This document shows positions 5,065 through 5,498 of a stretch of DNA of 5,498 bases, one piece after another. The position numbers and the translations under genes are program-made. The stretch is from Opitutus sp. GAS368 (GTDB lineage Bacteria > Verrucomicrobiota > Verrucomicrobiia > Opitutales > Opitutaceae), in assembly GCA_945861235.1 (NCBI GenBank), contig CAMATV010000239.1, positions 1 to 5,498 of the forward strand. Reading direction: 5' to 3'. How positions within the stretch are numbered: position 1 is the stretch's first letter; every line of letters begins with the position of its first letter. Under the pieces are notes generated by a model. It made no database searches, was not told the origin of the DNA, and saw only the letters and a list, made by a program, of their open reading frames with translations.

Positions 5065-5498
5065 ATGCAACTCACCAAACACTGGGCCACCCAACTCGAC
5101 GACTACGCCATCGACCTCGCCTGGTCACCCAACGGCACGCAACTCGCCGCCGCCAGTTCCGCCGGCCCCGTCTCGCTCTTCATCGCCACCGACGGCAAGA
5201 AACTCCACGAACTGCCCGGCGACCCCGCCGGCACCAACTGCCTCGCGTGGGCCCCTTCCTCCAGCCCGCAACTCATTCTGGCCACCGGCGGTCAAGACGG
5301 CTCCGTCAAATTCTGGGACGCCCTCGCCGGCCAACACACCGCCACCGCGAACCTCGGCCGCGAATGGGTCGACCACCTCGTCTGGGTTCCGCGTGGCACG
5401 GGCTTTCCAGCCCGTGATCCGTCTTCAGCTCTCAATGCTCAGCTCTCAGCTCTCAGCTCTACGCCGCTCCTAGCCGCCGCGTCCGGCCGCAACCTCAC
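5065..5498 (+). CDS. WD40-repeat protein, N-terminal part, with an in-frame repeat-derived insert
   Basis: The frame opens at ATG 5065 and stays open to the window edge: 144 full codons plus 2 nt. It encodes successive WD40 repeats, beta-propeller blades that normally act as protein-interaction scaffolds. Blade 1 has IDLAWSPNGTQLAAASS (about 16-32). Blade 2 has CLAWAPSSSPQLILATGG followed by QDGSVKFWD (about 59-85), including the canonical closing W-D. Blade 3 begins DHLVWVP (about 103-109) and resumes at PLLAAASGRNL (134-144). Between these, residues about 110-133 do not fit a blade and are encoded by a palindrome plus heptamer repeats (5397-5459). There is no signal peptide, so the N-terminus predicts a cytoplasmic protein. 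Upstream in-frame sequence reaches TAA at 5011 with no other start codon, which supports this ATG. No Shine-Dalgarno motif is present. The partner and pathway are unknown, and whether the gene is intact beyond the window cannot be seen. Confidence 0.82.
   Translation, partial: MQLTKHWATQLDDYAIDLAWSPNGTQLAAASSAGPVSLFIATDGKKLHELPGDPAGTNCLAWAPSSSPQLILATGGQDGSVKFWDALAGQHTATANLGREWVDHLVWVPRGTGFPARDPSSALNAQLSALSSTPLLAAASGRNL
5397..5416. repeat. Perfect 8-bp palindrome (REP-like hairpin) inside the WD40 gene
   Basis: CACGGGCT (5397-5404) and AGCCCGTG (5409-5416) pair perfectly around the loop TTCC. A compact GC-rich hairpin with a tetraloop is typical of REP or other dispersed palindromic elements. 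It differs in sequence from the REP-like pair at 3780-3855. It encodes about residues 111-118 (GTGFPARD) of the WD40 protein, at the left end of the apparent insert. Confidence 0.72.
5425..5459. repeat. Heptanucleotide tandem array 3 (TCAGCTC), within coding sequence
   Basis: Five in-phase 7-nt units are present: four exact TCAGCTC copies and one variant, TCAATGC, as the second unit. The array follows the palindrome at 5397-5416 after 8 nt. It is translated within the WD40 frame as SALNAQL then SALSS (residues 121-132). This composition is unlike the flanking blades. Confidence 0.88.

Noticed and set aside
3945..5459. CRISPR array
   Set aside because: The units are 7 nt, directly adjacent with no spacers, and no cas genes are present.
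4974..5473. Overlapping plus-strand open frames at 4974-5417 and 5024-5473
   Set aside because: They are out-of-frame readings of the WD40 gene, with Arg/Pro/Ser-rich translations and no motifs; the WD40 frame explains the region.

Overview
The window looks like a GC-rich, strongly C-biased chromosomal segment of a Gram-negative heterotroph, most likely a verrucomicrobial (Opitutaceae-like) bacterium. This placement rests on three things: a large TonB-dependent receptor with an N-terminal carboxypeptidase-regulatory-like domain, a secreted ThuA-domain protein, and the start of what looks like a Tat-exported Gfo/Idh/MocA oxidoreductase. This protein set is characteristic of polysaccharide- and sugar-degrading Verrucomicrobiota. 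The placement is inference, not a database result.

Layout: (1) 1-144, minus strand: the 5' end of a gene with a twin-arginine signal and lipobox-like Cys, running off the left edge. (2) 145-488: divergent intergenic region. (3) 489-3740, plus: a 1083-aa TonB-dependent outer-membrane receptor. (4) 3741-3996: an intergenic region packed with repeats: an inverted pair of 24-nt REP-like palindromic units (3780-3855), an adjacent perfect hairpin (3861-3881) and a heptanucleotide tandem array (3945-3972). (5) 3997-4941, plus: a 314-aa secreted ThuA-like protein. (6) 4942-5064: short intergenic region with a hairpin (4984-5009) and a second heptanucleotide array (5026-5060) that ends 4 nt before the next start codon. 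(7) 5065-5498, plus: the first 144 codons of a WD40-repeat protein, open at the right edge.

The receptor would import an oligosaccharide or similar ligand across the outer membrane. The ThuA-like protein and the divergent oxidoreductase are families often linked to sugar metabolism, so the left two-thirds may be a small carbohydrate-utilisation locus. The substrate cannot be told from sequence. The WD40 gene has no obvious link to it.

The most notable signal is in the repeats. Three separate arrays with three different unit sequences all have an exact 7-nt period and lie within 1.5 kb. Two sit just upstream of start codons that lack a Shine-Dalgarno motif. The third, joined to a perfect 8-bp palindrome, appears to be inserted in frame within a turn of the WD40 protein. 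Together with the REP-like pair, this suggests a genome colonised by small non-autonomous repeat elements, some of which have become protein-coding sequence.
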